Both the position numbers and the translations under genes were made by a program. Positions 23,774 through 32,615 of a stretch of DNA of 45,410 bases are shown piece by piece (within the stretch, counting starts at the first letter, position 1; the number at the start of each line of letters is the position of its first letter). The notes beneath the pieces were generated by a model. It saw only the letters and a list, made by a program, of their open reading frames with translations. It made no database searches and was not told the DNA's origin. Origin of the DNA: Streptomyces sp. ISL-66 (GTDB lineage: Bacteria; Actinomycetota; Actinomycetes; Streptomycetales; Streptomycetaceae); contig NZ_JAGGOW010000057.1 of NCBI RefSeq assembly GCF_018614135.1, forward strand, positions 1 through 45,410, given 5' to 3'.

Positions 23774-24166
23774 ATGTCCAGGAAACCGAAGCCGTCCCAG
23801 CCCTCACACGGCGAGGGACCGAGCCGGCACCCAGGCACCGAGCAGCACGGCTGGTCGCCGGACGTCGATAGCACGCATACGCAGGACAACCCGAGCGCAC
23901 GCCGTTCTTTCCATCCGGACGAGCATGCCCCGGACGCCGGCCCGGGCCGTACGGTCTCGAAGGAGGAGACGAAGGGAACCGGCGCACGTACCGGCGAGAG
24001 CATCAGCCGCAGCGGCGAGGATCTCGCGAAGAAGGGCGAGGCCGAGGGCATGCACGATCTCGGCCCTAGAGGCCGCTCCCAGCGACCCAGCGGCACCCGG
24101 GATGCCTCCGCCGTGACGGGAGTGGACCCGCAGGAGCCTCACAGTAAGCACCGCAAGGGCAGGTAG
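23774..24166 (+). CDS. Small hydrophilic, probably disordered protein
   Basis: This 130-residue, highly charged protein has almost no hydrophobic core. It is rich in Ser, Gly, Lys, Glu, His and Pro, with stretches such as MSRKPKPSQPSHGEGPSRHP, RTVSKEETKGTGARTGES and QEPHSKHRKGR. ATG at 23774 has GAAGGG seven bases upstream; ATG at 23753 would add seven residues. Low complexity and lack of cysteine suggest an intrinsically disordered stress or DNA/RNA-binding type protein, but I recognise no family and claim no function. It is convergent with hypE (30 bases between stops). Confidence 0.6.
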   Translation: MSRKPKPSQPSHGEGPSRHPGTEQHGWSPDVDSTHTQDNPSARRSFHPDEHAPDAGPGRTVSKEETKGTGARTGESISRSGEDLAKKGEAEGMHDLGPRGRSQRPSGTRDASAVTGVDPQEPHSKHRKGR

Positions 24167-24196
24167 GCTCCCGCCCACCCACCCAAAAAACGCCAC

Positions 24197-25258
24197 TCAG
24201 CAGATGCGCGGTAGTTGCTCCCCGATCGGCAGGTCGACCACCCGGGTGCCGCCGAGCCCGGTACGGGCCACGACCAAGCCCGGGTGGGACTCGACCGCCT
24301 CGCCGATCACCGTGGCGTGCCGGCCCAGCGGGTGGGCGCGCATCGCGGTGAGTACGGCCTCGGCGTGCTCGCGGGGTACGAACGCGACGAGCTTGCCCTC
24401 GTTGGCCACGTAGAGCGGATCGAGGCCGAGGATCGCGCAGGCGTTGGCGACTGGCGCGGGAACCGGGACCCGGCCCTCCTGAATGACGACGCCCGCGCCG
24501 GACGCGGCCGCGATCTCGTTGAGCGAGGCCGCCAGTCCGCCCCGGGTGGGGTCGCGCAGGACGTGCAGGTCGGGGGTGACAGCGAGCATGGCCCGTACGA
24601 GGCCCCCGAGCGGTGCGCAGTCGCTCTCGATGTCCACGCCGAATTCGAGGCCTTCGCGGACGCTCATGATCGCCACCCCGTGGAGCCCGATCTCCCCGCT
24701 GACGATCACCACGTCGCCGGGGACGACCCGCTGGGGCCGCAGGTCCACGCCCTGAGGGATGATCCCGATGCCCGCGGTGTTGATGTAGATCCCGTCGCCG
24801 TGGCCCGCCTCGACGACCTTGGTGTCGCCGGTGGCCACCTCGACCCCGGCCGTACGGGCCGCGTCGCCCAGGTCTTGTGCGACCCGGGCCACCACGGACA
24901 GTTCCACACCCTCTTCGAGGATGAACCCGCAGGACAGGTAGGCCGCTTGGGCTCCGCTCATGGCGAGGTCGTTGACGGTGCCGTTGACGGCGAGGTCGCC
25001 GATGCTGCCGCCGGGGAAGAACAGCGGGCGTACCACGTAGGAGTCGGTGGAGAAGGCGAGCCGGACCCCGCCCAGGGTGACGGCCGCGGAGTCGCCGAGC
25101 TGGGAGAGCACTTCACCGCCGAAGGCGGGCGCGAAGAGGTGCTCGACCAGTTCGGCGGAGAGTGCCCCGCCGCCGCCGTGGCCCATCACCACCCGGGGTC
25201 GGTCGCGCAGGGGCGCGGGGCAGGTCCAACCGGTGACGTCCAGGGTCGTGTCAGACAA
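24197..25258 (-). CDS. hypE: HypE, hydrogenase cyanide-ligand synthesis (thiocarbamate dehydratase)
   Basis: This 353-residue PurM-like ATPase ends in PRIC. The terminal Cys receives the carbamoyl group from HypF and is dehydrated to thiocyanate for transfer to the Fe on HypC/Hyp[15 protein letters not shown] opens the conserved core. [25 protein letters not shown] and [14 protein letters not shown] follow. The TTG at 25258 is chosen because GGAGG lies nine bases upstream and the length then fits the family. It overlaps the hypD stop by 8 bases. It is the last gene of the hydrogenase locus. Confidence 0.92.
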   Translation of the reverse strand: MSDTTLDVTGWTCPAPLRDRPRVVMGHGGGGALSAELVEHLFAPAFGGEVLSQLGDSAAVTLGGVRLAFSTDSYVVRPLFFPGGSIGDLAVNGTVNDLAMSGAQAAYLSCGFILEEGVELSVVARVAQDLGDAARTAGVEVATGDTKVVEAGHGDGIYINTAGIGIIPQGVDLRPQRVVPGDVVIVSGEIGLHGVAIMSVREGLEFGVDIESDCAPLGGLVRAMLAVTPDLHVLRDPTRGGLAASLNEIAAASGAGVVIQEGRVPVPAPVANACAILGLDPLYVANEGKLVAFVPREHAEAVLTAMRAHPLGRHATVIGEAVESHPGLVVARTGLGGTRVVDLPIGEQLPRIC

Positions 25259-26417
25259 CGGGGCTCGCCTCCAGGGGCGCATCGGTGGCGCAGGCCCGCT
25301 TCGCGGGCGCGGCCGTACGGGCCGGGGTGATCTCCAGGCGCCGGTAGAGGTAGTAGGCGGCACACGCGCCCTCGCTGGAGACCATGGTGGCGCCGAGCGG
25401 GTTGCGGGGGGTGCAGGTGGTCCCAAAGGCCTCGCACTCGTGTGGCTTCAGCAGTCCCTGGAGCACCTCGCCGCTGCGGCACTCGGCCGGTTCGCAGGTG
25501 TTGATGCCGGTCACCGAGAAGCGGTGCTCGGCGTCGTACTCCAGGTAGCGGGGCGACAGGCGCCAGCCGCTGTCGGGGATCACTCCGATACCGCGCCAGG
25601 CGCGGTCGGTGACCTCGAAGACGTCCCTCAGCATGGCGAGCGCGGCCGGGTTCCCCTCCGGCCGCACCGCGCGCGCGTAGGCGTTGTCCACGGTGTGCTC
25701 GCCGCGCTCAAGCTGGCGCACCGCCCTGCGTACGCCCTCCAGGATGTCCAGGGGCTCGAAGCCGGTGACCACGATCGGGACCCGGTGGCGCGCGGCCAGG
25801 TCCGGGTACTCCCCCGTCCCCATCACGCTGCACACGTGCCCGGCGGCCAGGAACGCCTGGACCCGGCAGCTCGGCGACTGCATGATCGCCTCGATGGCCG
25901 GGGGGACACGGACGTGGGAGACCAGCAGGCTGAAGTTACGGATGCCGAGCTTCTTGGCCTGGTACACCGTCATGGCATTGGGAGGGGCGGTGGTTTCGAA
26001 GCCGATGCCGAAGAACACCACCTCGCGCTGCGGATTCTGCTGCGCGACCTTGAGGGCGTCGAGCGGGGAGTAGACCACTCGCACATCGCCGCCCTCGCTG
26101 CGCACCTGGAAAAGGTCGCGGCCGGTACCGGGGACGCGCAGCATGTCACCGAAGGAGCAGAAGATGACATCGGGACGGGAGGCGATCTCCAGGGCCTTGT
26201 CGATGACCTCCAGCGGGGTGACACAGACCGGACAGCCGGGCCCATGAATCAATTCGACCATGTCCGGAAGGAGTTGATCGATACCGTGCCGGATGATGGT
26301 GTGGGTCTGGCCGCCGCAGACCTCCATGAGCGCCCAGGGCCGGGTCACCGTGGAGTGGATGTCGTCGAGGAGCCGACGTGCGAGGTCCGGGTCCTGGAAT
26401 TCGTCAATGTACTTCAC
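25251..26417 (-). CDS. hypD: HypD, Fe(CN)2CO assembly scaffold
   Basis: This 388-residue iron-sulfur protein has every HypD signature: [54 protein letters not shown] and [12 protein letters not shown]. The Cys residues bind a [4Fe-4S] cluster and, with HypC, the nascent Fe(CN)2CO unit. The GTG at 26417 overlaps the hypC stop (GTGA). The frame open to 26693 lies in hypC and is not used. The C-terminal 20 residues beyond the core are Ala/Pro-rich. Confidence 0.95.
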   Translation of the reverse strand: MKYIDEFQDPDLARRLLDDIHSTVTRPWALMEVCGGQTHTIIRHGIDQLLPDMVELIHGPGCPVCVTPLEVIDKALEIASRPDVIFCSFGDMLRVPGTGRDLFQVRSEGGDVRVVYSPLDALKVAQQNPQREVVFFGIGFETTAPPNAMTVYQAKKLGIRNFSLLVSHVRVPPAIEAIMQSPSCRVQAFLAAGHVCSVMGTGEYPDLAARHRVPIVVTGFEPLDILEGVRRAVRQLERGEHTVDNAYARAVRPEGNPAALAMLRDVFEVTDRAWRGIGVIPDSGWRLSPRYLEYDAEHRFSVTGINTCEPAECRSGEVLQGLLKPHECEAFGTTCTPRNPLGATMVSSEGACAAYYLYRRLEITPARTAAPAKRACATDAPLEASPVV

Positions 26418-26788
26418 TGCTGAGCCGCCTCCTGCGCCGCGACCTCGAGTGTGGACTCCGTTGAGGGGGCCGGGTCGGGGCTCTCCTCCGGTTCGTCGGT
26501 GAACGGCCAGGGCGCCCCGCCGGCCTCCGCGGCCTGCTCCCACGGATCGCCGAACTCCTCCTGGAGCATCCCGAGTTCCGCAAAGAGCGCGAGGGTCTGC
26601 TTCGCCGACTCCTCGTCCAGCCGCTGCAGCGCGAAGCCGACGTGGACGATCGCGTACTCGCCGACTTGGAGGTCGGGCAGGTACTCCAGGCACACCTCCT
26701 TGACCACCCCGCCGAAGTCGACGGTGGCCATGCGCGTGCCGTCCCGCTCTCCGATGTCAATCACCTTGCCGGGCACTGCCAGGCACAT
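26414..26788 (-). CDS. hypC: HypC, hydrogenase maturation chaperone (extended)
   Basis: [12 protein letters not shown] is the exact HypC/HybG N-terminus, where Cys2 carries the Fe(CN)2CO precursor. The OB-like core runs to about residue 85. Residues about 85-124 are an acidic Pro/Glu/Ser-rich extension ([15 protein letters not shown]) beyond the 75-90 residues usual for the family. The start overlaps the 3' end of hypF by 32 bases, and the stop overlaps hypD. Confidence 0.95.
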   Translation of the reverse strand: MCLAVPGKVIDIGERDGTRMATVDFGGVVKEVCLEYLPDLQVGEYAIVHVGFALQRLDEESAKQTLALFAELGMLQEEFGDPWEQAAEAGGAPWPFTDEPEESPDPAPSTESTLEVAAQEAAQQ

Positions 26789-29168
26789 GGGCTTCTCCTC
26801 GCTGTGGGTGTTCTACCGTCGTACGGGCCGCGGCCGTGGTGGCGGCCGCGACCATGAGCTGGCCGAGTGCCAGGCCGCCGTCGTTCGGGGGCACCCGGTG
26901 GTGCCGCAGCACGGTGAAGCCGTGTGCGCGCAGGCGCCGGGCGCAGGCCGAGGACAGCAGGGTGTTGGCGAAGACCCCGCCGGTCAGCGCCGCGGACTCC
27001 AGGCCGTACCGTTCGCGCGCCAGGACGCACAGGTCAGCGACGAGCCCGGCGACGCCGGAGTGGAAGCGGGCCGCGATCAGCGGGGGCGCGGCACCCGCAC
27101 GCACGTCGGCCACGACAGCGGCCAGCAGGGGCGCGGGATCGGCGACGACGGGGTCCCCGCTGCCGTGGGCGGGGAACCGCAGGGCGAATCGGTATCCCCG
27201 CCCGTCAGCGTCCTCGTCCCCGCGATCCTCCCCCACGGCACGGGCGGCGTACTCCAGCTCGATCGCGGCCTGGGCCTCATACCCCGCATGGTGGCGGATT
27301 CCGGCCAGCGAGGAGACCGCGTCGAAGAGCCGCCCCATGCTGGACGTGGGAGCACAGTTGAGGTTCCGGTCCAACTGGGTTCTCAGCACACGCAGTTCAT
27401 CGGGCGGGCACGCCGCCGTGCAGGGCAGCTCCGGCGACCAGTCGAGGTTCGCTGCCCACAGGTGCGAAAGGGCCATCCGGTACGGTCGCCGCACCGCGGC
27501 GTCGCCGCCCGGAAGCGGGACGTACGCGAGATGCGCGAAACGGGTGTATCCGCGGTAGTCGGCGAGGAGGAACTCGCCTCCCCACACGGCTCCGTCGTCC
27601 CCGTAGCCGGTTCCGTCGAATGCGATGCCGATGACGCGCCGGCTGCCGTCCAGGCCGTGTTCGGCCATCGTGGACGCGATGTGCGCGTGATGGTGCTGTA
27701 CGTGCACCACCGGCCGGTCGCCCGCGTGGCGCCCGGCCCACAGCACGGAGCGGTAGCCGGGGTGGCGGTCGGCGGCGATCAGCCGGGGCGGGACGCCGGT
27801 GACGGATTCCAGCTGCCGCTCGGCGCGTTCGAAGGCGTCCTGCGTGGCCAGATCGTCCATGTCGCCGATGTGGGCGGAGAGCCAGGCCCGGCGCTCCTGG
27901 CCGAGGCAGAAGGCGTTCTTCAGGTCCCCTCCGACCGCGAGGGTCGCGGGGACGGGCAGCGGGAGCGCGAGCGGCAGTGGGGCGTAGCCCCGGGAGCGGC
28001 GCACGGTCAGCGGGGCTCCGTCGCAGACGCGCACCACCGAGTCGTCGCAGGGGACGTGGATCGGGCGGTCATGCGTCAGCCAGGCGTCGGCTAGCCCGGC
28101 CAGCCGCTCCAGGGCCTCCGCGTCGTCGGTAACGATGGGTTCACCGGTGAGGTTTCCGCTGGTCATGACCAGCAGCCGGGGTCCAGGCGTGTCACCGGGC
28201 AGGCCGAGCAGTAGATGGTGCACGGGGCTGTACGGGAGCATCAGCCCAAGGTCGGGGCTGCCCGGTGCGACCCCGTCGGCGGGACCGGCGGCGCCCGCGC
28301 GGCGCCGCAGGAGGACGACGGGCCGCTCCCGCCCTGTCAGCAGGCTCCGCTCCTCGGACCCGAGGTGGACGAGCTCCTCGACGGCGGCCGGGTCACGCGC
28401 CATCAGGGCGAACGGCTTGTCACCGCGGGCCTTGCGGCGGCGCAGTTCCCGGACGGCGCCCGCATCGGAGGCGTCGCAGGCGAGGTGGTATCCGCCGATC
28501 CCCTTCACGGCGAGGATCGCCCCGGAACCCAGCAGCCGCCGGGCCCCGGCCACCGGGTCGGCGTCGTCCGTCTCGCGCGGCGGGGTACCAGCGAGCAACC
28601 GCAGTCGGGGTCCGCAGTCCGGGCAGGCGACGGGCTGGGCATGGAACCGGCGGTCGGCCGGGTCGGCGTACTCGCGGGCGCACGCGGGGCACATCGGGAA
28701 GCCGGCCATCGTGGTGTTCGGCCGGTCGTAGGGCAGCCCGGTGACGATGGTGAAGCGCGGCCCGCAGTGCGTGCAGGTGATGAAGGGGTGGCGGTGGCGC
28801 CGGTCGGCCGGGTCCGCGAGCTCGGCGAGGCAGTCGGCGCAGGTCGCCGTGTCCGGGGAGACCAGCGTGCGGACGGCTCCGCCCGCGAGGGAGGCGATGA
28901 TGCGGAAACCGGCGCCTCCCGCGGCCGGGACCCGATGGTGTTCGACGGCGTCGACGACGGCGAGCGGGGGCGCGTCGGCCGCGAGCCGGTCGCAGAACTC
29001 GGCGACCGCCGCCGGTGTGCCCTCCACCTCGGCGACGACTCCCTCGGCGGTGTTGGTGACGTGGCCGGCCAGTCCGAGCCCGGTCGCGCGGGTGTACACG
29101 TAGGGCCGGAAGCCGACGCCCTGCACCACGCCGCGGACGGTGACCCGGCGGCGCTGGACCGCCTCCAT
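26757..29168 (-). CDS. hypF: HypF carbamoyltransferase
   Basis: This 803-residue enzyme makes carbamoyl-AMP from carbamoyl phosphate and ATP and loads HypE. Domains in order: acylphosphatase (VRGVVQGVGFRPYVY, about 10-90); two zinc fingers (CADCLAEL to CTHCGP and CPACAREY to CPDCGP, about 108-190); YrdC-like (KGIGGYHLACDA, about 225-390); Kae1-like (HHHAHIASTMAEHG, FDGTGYGDDGAVWGGE and ALTGGVFAN, about 410-795). The ATG at 29168 abuts the hypB stop. The long in-frame opening to 29975 lies over hypB. All catalytic landmarks appear intact. Confidence 0.95.
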   Translation of the reverse strand: MEAVQRRRVTVRGVVQGVGFRPYVYTRATGLGLAGHVTNTAEGVVAEVEGTPAAVAEFCDRLAADAPPLAVVDAVEHHRVPAAGGAGFRIIASLAGGAVRTLVSPDTATCADCLAELADPADRRHRHPFITCTHCGPRFTIVTGLPYDRPNTTMAGFPMCPACAREYADPADRRFHAQPVACPDCGPRLRLLAGTPPRETDDADPVAGARRLLGSGAILAVKGIGGYHLACDASDAGAVRELRRRKARGDKPFALMARDPAAVEELVHLGSEERSLLTGRERPVVLLRRRAGAAGPADGVAPGSPDLGLMLPYSPVHHLLLGLPGDTPGPRLLVMTSGNLTGEPIVTDDAEALERLAGLADAWLTHDRPIHVPCDDSVVRVCDGAPLTVRRSRGYAPLPLALPLPVPATLAVGGDLKNAFCLGQERRAWLSAHIGDMDDLATQDAFERAERQLESVTGVPPRLIAADRHPGYRSVLWAGRHAGDRPVVHVQHHHAHIASTMAEHGLDGSRRVIGIAFDGTGYGDDGAVWGGEFLLADYRGYTRFAHLAYVPLPGGDAAVRRPYRMALSHLWAANLDWSPELPCTAACPPDELRVLRTQLDRNLNCAPTSSMGRLFDAVSSLAGIRHHAGYEAQAAIELEYAARAVGEDRGDEDADGRGYRFALRFPAHGSGDPVVADPAPLLAAVVADVRAGAAPPLIAARFHSGVAGLVADLCVLARERYGLESAALTGGVFANTLLSSACARRLRAHGFTVLRHHRVPPNDGGLALGQLMVAAATTAAARTTVEHPQRGEAHVPGSARQGD

Positions 29169-29977
29169 CAACGCGTCTGCACCGCGCCGGGGCGTGCCTG
29201 CGCCTGGGGACCGGAGTCGGGATGGGTGTGCGCGTGCGCGTGGGTGTGGCTGTCTGCGGGCCCGTGTGTGTGCGTGTTCCCGCCCGCCCCCTGCCCGGCC
29301 ATGACCGGCACGTGCGCGCTCGCGCCGTCCGCGACCGCGTTCGCCCGGTCGAGGAGGATCCCCACGCCCTCGCCGGAGCGTGCGGAGGTCAGGACCACCT
29401 CCACACCGGGGTTGACCTGCTGGACGTGCGCACGGAAGGCGTCCTCGTCGAACTCGACGGCTTCGGCGATGTCGGTCTTGGTCACCACCACGAGCTGGGC
29501 GAGCCCGAAGGCGGTCGGGTACTTCAGCGGCTTGTCCTCGCCCTCGGTCACCGAGGCCAGGACGACGCGCAGGGACTCCCCCAGGTCGTAGGAGGCCGGG
29601 CAAACGAGGTTGCCCACGTTCTCCACGAAGAGCAGCCGGGTGGACTCCGGCAGCCAGCCGTCCAGGTGCCGGCCGAGCATCGAGGCCTCCAGATGGCAGA
29701 GGCCGTCGGTGAGCACCTGTTTGACGGGTACGCCCGAACGCGCCAGCCGTACCGCGTCGTTCTCCGTGGCCAGGTCGGCCGTGAGGGCGGCGACGGACAG
29801 GCCGCGCTCCCGGGCGAGGAGCAACTCGCGCTCCAGCAAGGCCGTCTTCCCGCTGCCCGGGCTGGATAGCAGGTTGACGGTCACCGTGCCGCGAGCGGTG
29901 AGTTCGCGGCGCAGAGTGTGCGCGGCAGCGTCGTTCTTGGCGAGTACCGCCTGCTTCAGGTCGACCACTCGGCACAT
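29168..29977 (-). CDS. hypB: HypB nickel-insertion GTPase with C-terminal His-rich tail
   Basis: This 269-residue SIMIBI GTPase has SSPGSGKT (P-loop, residues 38-45) and TKTDIAE for guanine recognition. The metal site between the switch regions is DGLCHLEASM plus NVGNLVCPASYD. It hydrolyses GTP to hand Ni to the large subunit with HypA. Residues about 230-250 are a His tail (THTHGPADSHTHAHAHTH). This lies at the C-terminus, whereas the known His-rich nickel-storage stretches of HypB are N-terminal. The start overlaps the end of hypA by 22 bases. Confidence 0.95.
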   Translation of the reverse strand: MCRVVDLKQAVLAKNDAAAHTLRRELTARGTVTVNLLSSPGSGKTALLERELLLARERGLSVAALTADLATENDAVRLARSGVPVKQVLTDGLCHLEASMLGRHLDGWLPESTRLLFVENVGNLVCPASYDLGESLRVVLASVTEGEDKPLKYPTAFGLAQLVVVTKTDIAEAVEFDEDAFRAHVQQVNPGVEVVLTSARSGEGVGILLDRANAVADGASAHVPVMAGQGAGGNTHTHGPADSHTHAHAHTHPDSGPQAQARPGAVQTR

Positions 29978-30405
29978 GGCTCGGTGCTCCTCGGGGTTGG
30001 GTTCGCGGGTCGGAACGGGGCCTCGGCCGGGTCCCGGGCGGCGCCGGTGTCGTCGCCGTCCTCCCAGGTCACGCTGAGGATCTGCAACTCCCGGCCTGAG
30101 AGCAGTTCAACGTGTGCCGCGCTCCCGCATCCGGGACAGCACAGCGCGGGCGGAATGCCGACCGCCCACTCGCTCGTGCAGGAGGAGCAGTGCGCGCGGG
30201 CCGCCACCGGCTCCACGACGAGTTCGGCACCTTCGAGGACCGTGCCGACGCATGCCAGTTCGAAGCAGAAGGCCAGGGCGTCGGGGACGACGCCGGCCAA
30301 CTCCCCCACTTGGAGGCGCACTACGGTCACGCCACTCGCGCCGGCGCCCTCGGCGGCTTCCTCCACCTGGCCCACGACGGCCATGGCGATCGACATCTCG
30401 TGCAT
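29956..30405 (-). CDS. hypA: HypA nickel metallochaperone
   Basis: MHEMSIA provides the N-terminal His2/Glu3 nickel site. The zinc site is CSSC about 20 residues before CPGC. The protein is 149 residues, with about 30 residues of Pro/Ala/Asp-rich tail beyond the usual 115. It delivers nickel together with HypB. The ATG at 30405 has GGAG four bases upstream, and half of that GGAG lies in the stem of a perfect hairpin (30412-30446). It opens the hyp half of the locus after a 103-base gap. Confidence 0.95.
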   Translation of the reverse strand: MHEMSIAMAVVGQVEEAAEGAGASGVTVVRLQVGELAGVVPDALAFCFELACVGTVLEGAELVVEPVAARAHCSSCTSEWAVGIPPALCCPGCGSAAHVELLSGRELQILSVTWEDGDDTGAARDPAEAPFRPANPTPRSTEPCAEWST

Positions 30406-30411
30406 CGGACT

Positions 30412-30446
30412 CCGTCCTGCCGGGGCTCATTACACCGGCAGGACGG
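30412..30446 (-). promoter_or_regulatory. Perfect 12-bp hairpin at the hypA ribosome-binding site
   Basis: Arms 30412-30423 and 30435-30446 are exactly complementary with an 11-base loop. The arm nearest hypA contains the first two bases of its GGAG. It can act as a translational lock on hypA, or as a terminator or attenuator between the structural and hyp genes. It occupies the only sizeable gap in the minus-strand run from 31.2 to 24.2 kb. Confidence 0.55.
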
Positions 30447-30508
30447 GGACGGTGCGGTCGGGCACGCCGACGCGCCGTGCACCGCGTACGCCGTTCGGCC
30501 GTCGTGCG

Positions 30509-30613
30509 TCACATGCGGCGCATGCGCAGGTAGCGCCTGACGTCGGGGAGGATCTGCTTCAGAACGGCGATGAGCGCGGCCGCGGCCGCGCCGCCGATGA
30601 CGGCCTTCTTCAC
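30509..30613 (-). CDS. 34-residue membrane-anchor-like small protein
   Basis: GTG at 30613 has GAGGAGG upstream and overlaps the protease stop (GTGA at 30610-30613). The product begins VKKAVIGGAAAAALIAVLKQ, continues ILPDVRRYLRMRRM and ends at TGA 30509-30511. It has one hydrophobic segment (about 5-18) and a strongly basic C-terminus, so it looks like a single-span peptide anchored with Arg residues on the cytoplasmic side. It resembles small actinobacterial proteins that, from memory, are catalogued as DUF6893. Its function is unknown. The coupling suggests a part in hydrogenase membrane attachment or maturation. Confidence 0.75.
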   Translation of the reverse strand: MKKAVIGGAAAAALIAVLKQILPDVRRYLRMRRM

Positions 30614-31194
30614 GGGGTCCTCCTCAACTCGGCGACCGGGGCCGCCACGATGTCGTGATCGGTGTCATCAGCGTGATCGGCGTGTCCTGCGCGATCGGTG
30701 TGCCCGTTCCGCAATAGCTCCAGGATCATCCCTACGGCCTCCGGCACCGCGGCGGCCACCGGCTCGCTCAGCCCGATGCCCTCCTCGACGGAGGCCGGCT
30801 CGCACCCCACCACGACGGTCCGCCGGGGCGGGGTGGAGCCAGTGCCCTCGCACAGTGAGCCCAGGAGGGCCAGGACCGCGTCGGGGGACATCTGGTGGCC
30901 GTCGAGCACGGGCCCTCCCCGCGTGACGCGGCCGGGCTCGTCCGGCCCGTCGGGCTCGATGAGGTAGAGCGTGCCGGGGGCGCCGCCGCGGGCCGTGGCG
31001 TCCACCAGGACGAGGGTGTCGTAGCCGTCGAGGAGCTGGTAGGCGAGGTGCACCCCGCGGACTCCGAAGTCCACGACTTCGACGTGCCCGGGGAGTTCGT
31101 GCGCGGACAGCTGCCGCACGGTCTCCACCCCGAAGCCGTCGTCGCCGAGGAAGACGTTGCCGATGCCCGCGACGAGGGTGCGGGAGCCGCTCAC
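30610..31194 (-). CDS. [NiFe]-hydrogenase maturation endopeptidase
   Basis: This 194-residue HyaD/HycI-type protease has GIGNVFLGDDGFGVETV at the N-terminus, whose acidic residue binds the active-site Ni. VEVVDFGVRGVHLAYQL and the metal-ligand His in LDGHQMSPDAVLALLG follow. It should remove the C-terminal tail of HhyL after Ni insertion. The last 30 residues are His/Asp-rich (NGHTDRAGHADHADDTDHD), an uncommon addition that could bind metal. The GTG at 31194 overlaps the upstream stop, and the gene's own stop overlaps the 34-aa gene. Confidence 0.9.
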   Translation of the reverse strand: MSGSRTLVAGIGNVFLGDDGFGVETVRQLSAHELPGHVEVVDFGVRGVHLAYQLLDGYDTLVLVDATARGGAPGTLYLIEPDGPDEPGRVTRGGPVLDGHQMSPDAVLALLGSLCEGTGSTPPRRTVVVGCEPASVEEGIGLSEPVAAAVPEAVGMILELLRNGHTDRAGHADHADDTDHDIVAAPVAELRRTP

Positions 31195-32615
31195 GCGTCC
31201 TCCAGGGGGCTGAGTTCGTCGGGCTGGAAGTAGAGGAAGCGGCCCTGCTCCCGGCGGATGTCCGCGCCGGGGTCGCCCTCCACGGTGACGGCGAGGTGCA
31301 CGCCGCCGTCCACGTCGTGCAATACCGCCTCGACCAGGGCTGCACGGCCCTGGAGGAACAGGTCCTGGGCATCGGAGCGCCGCAGGCCCGGACGTAGGAG
31401 CACCCGGCTGCCGACGCCCACCGCTACGCCGTCGACGAGGACCCGGTCCCGCGCGGGATCGGCGGTATCCCTGTGCGCCGGGTCCCACCATGGGGTTTCG
31501 GGTCTGAACACGGATTGCTCGTCGAAGACATCCAGGGGGCTCTCCGGCTCGTCCGTCCCGTCCGGGCCGGTGATCTCGCGCAGTGCGCGTACGGCGCCGT
31601 GCAGCCGCTCCAGCACTTCGGGGGGCATCGACTCCGCCAAGTCGATCACCGCGGCGGCCCGCGGGTCCGTGCCTCGCGCTTCGCGCTTCTCCTGATCGGT
31701 CAGGGCCGCGGTGCGCAAGGCGAGGATCTCGTCGATCTCGGTGGAGTCGTACATCGCGCCGATGCTCTCGGGGGCGATGGCGGGATGATCCTCCAGGATG
31801 ATCGGCGAGGACAGCACCACGTCCGCCCGGCCCGGCTCGCCCGCGAGGACGGGCCAGGTGTGCCGGTTGGCGCAGGCGGCGACGGCTCCCTTGGCCCACT
31901 CCGGCGGGTCGGTCATCGACAGGAAGGAGCCGCCGCTCAGACCCAGCAGGAGGTGGGCCGCGACGAGTGAGCGGGGTAGTGCCGCCTCCCGGTCATCGTC
32001 CTCGGCCGCGGGGATCCACGGGTTTGTGTTCTCCACCACGGCGGTGAGCTTCAACACCCGGTAAGGTCCGTCGAGTTCGACGGCGCGCAGCCGCACACAC
32101 CCCTCAATGGGTTCGGTACGCAGCACCAAGCGGCCGACGACTTCCCCGTCGGCGCCGGCGACCGTCTCGATGTCCTCCCGGGCAGGACGCTCGAAGGGAA
32201 ACACGGCCCCCTCCTCGGTCAACTCTCCAAGGGTCAGACTCAGTTCGACCCGCTCCTCCGCCCCCTCATCCCAGGGCACCAGGACCCGGTCGTCGAGGTG
32301 TAGTTCGGCGACCCCTTCGAAGGAGCCGTCAGGAAGCGCCCGCTCGACGGCCCGGCGCCGCGCGTGCAGGAAGCGCAGCTCCACGGCGAGGGTGGCGTCG
32401 CCCTTGGGCTCCATCAGGATCTCGGTCTGCTGGAAAGCGTGTTCGCCCTGCACCCGGCCCCATGCCGGCGGCACGAGCACCCCGAACTGCCAGCGCAGCC
32501 GGTTCTTGGCCGCCGAAGCCCGGTAGGGGTACAGCACGTATCCCTCGAAGAGCACCGCGTCGGCCACCTGCCGGGCGTGGGCGAAGCGGGACTCCAGTGC
32601 GGTGGCCGTCGTCAC
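31191..32615 (-). CDS. Conserved hydrogenase-locus protein, 474 aa, unknown function
   Basis: This is a 474-residue soluble protein with no recognised domain. The first 220 residues look beta-rich and acidic (FEGYVLYPYRASAAKNRLRW, then GVLVPPAWG). The middle has TNPWIPAAEDDDREAALPRS and LLLGLSGGSFLSMTDPPEWA. The C-terminal about 80 residues (VGSRVLLRPGLRRSDAQDLF and HLAVTVEGDPGAD) resemble a small beta domain. It has few cysteines, so it is unlikely to carry an iron-sulfur cluster. GTGA overlaps on both sides place it inside the hydrogenase operon, as in other group 1h loci. A role in assembly or stabilisation is inferred from context only. Confidence 0.8.
   Translation of the reverse strand: MTTATALESRFAHARQVADAVLFEGYVLYPYRASAAKNRLRWQFGVLVPPAWGRVQGEHAFQQTEILMEPKGDATLAVELRFLHARRRAVERALPDGSFEGVAELHLDDRVLVPWDEGAEERVELSLTLGELTEEGAVFPFERPAREDIETVAGADGEVVGRLVLRTEPIEGCVRLRAVELDGPYRVLKLTAVVENTNPWIPAAEDDDREAALPRSLVAAHLLLGLSGGSFLSMTDPPEWAKGAVAACANRHTWPVLAGEPGRADVVLSSPIILEDHPAIAPESIGAMYDSTEIDEILALRTAALTDQEKREARGTDPRAAAVIDLAESMPPEVLERLHGAVRALREITGPDGTDEPESPLDVFDEQSVFRPETPWWDPAHRDTADPARDRVLVDGVAVGVGSRVLLRPGLRRSDAQDLFLQGRAALVEAVLHDVDGGVHLAVTVEGDPGADIRREQGRFLYFQPDELSPLEDA

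Noticed and set aside
30107..30540. Several plus- and minus-strand frames over hypA and its upstream gap
   Set aside because: Shadows of hypA; the gap is explained by a hairpin and the 34-aa gene.
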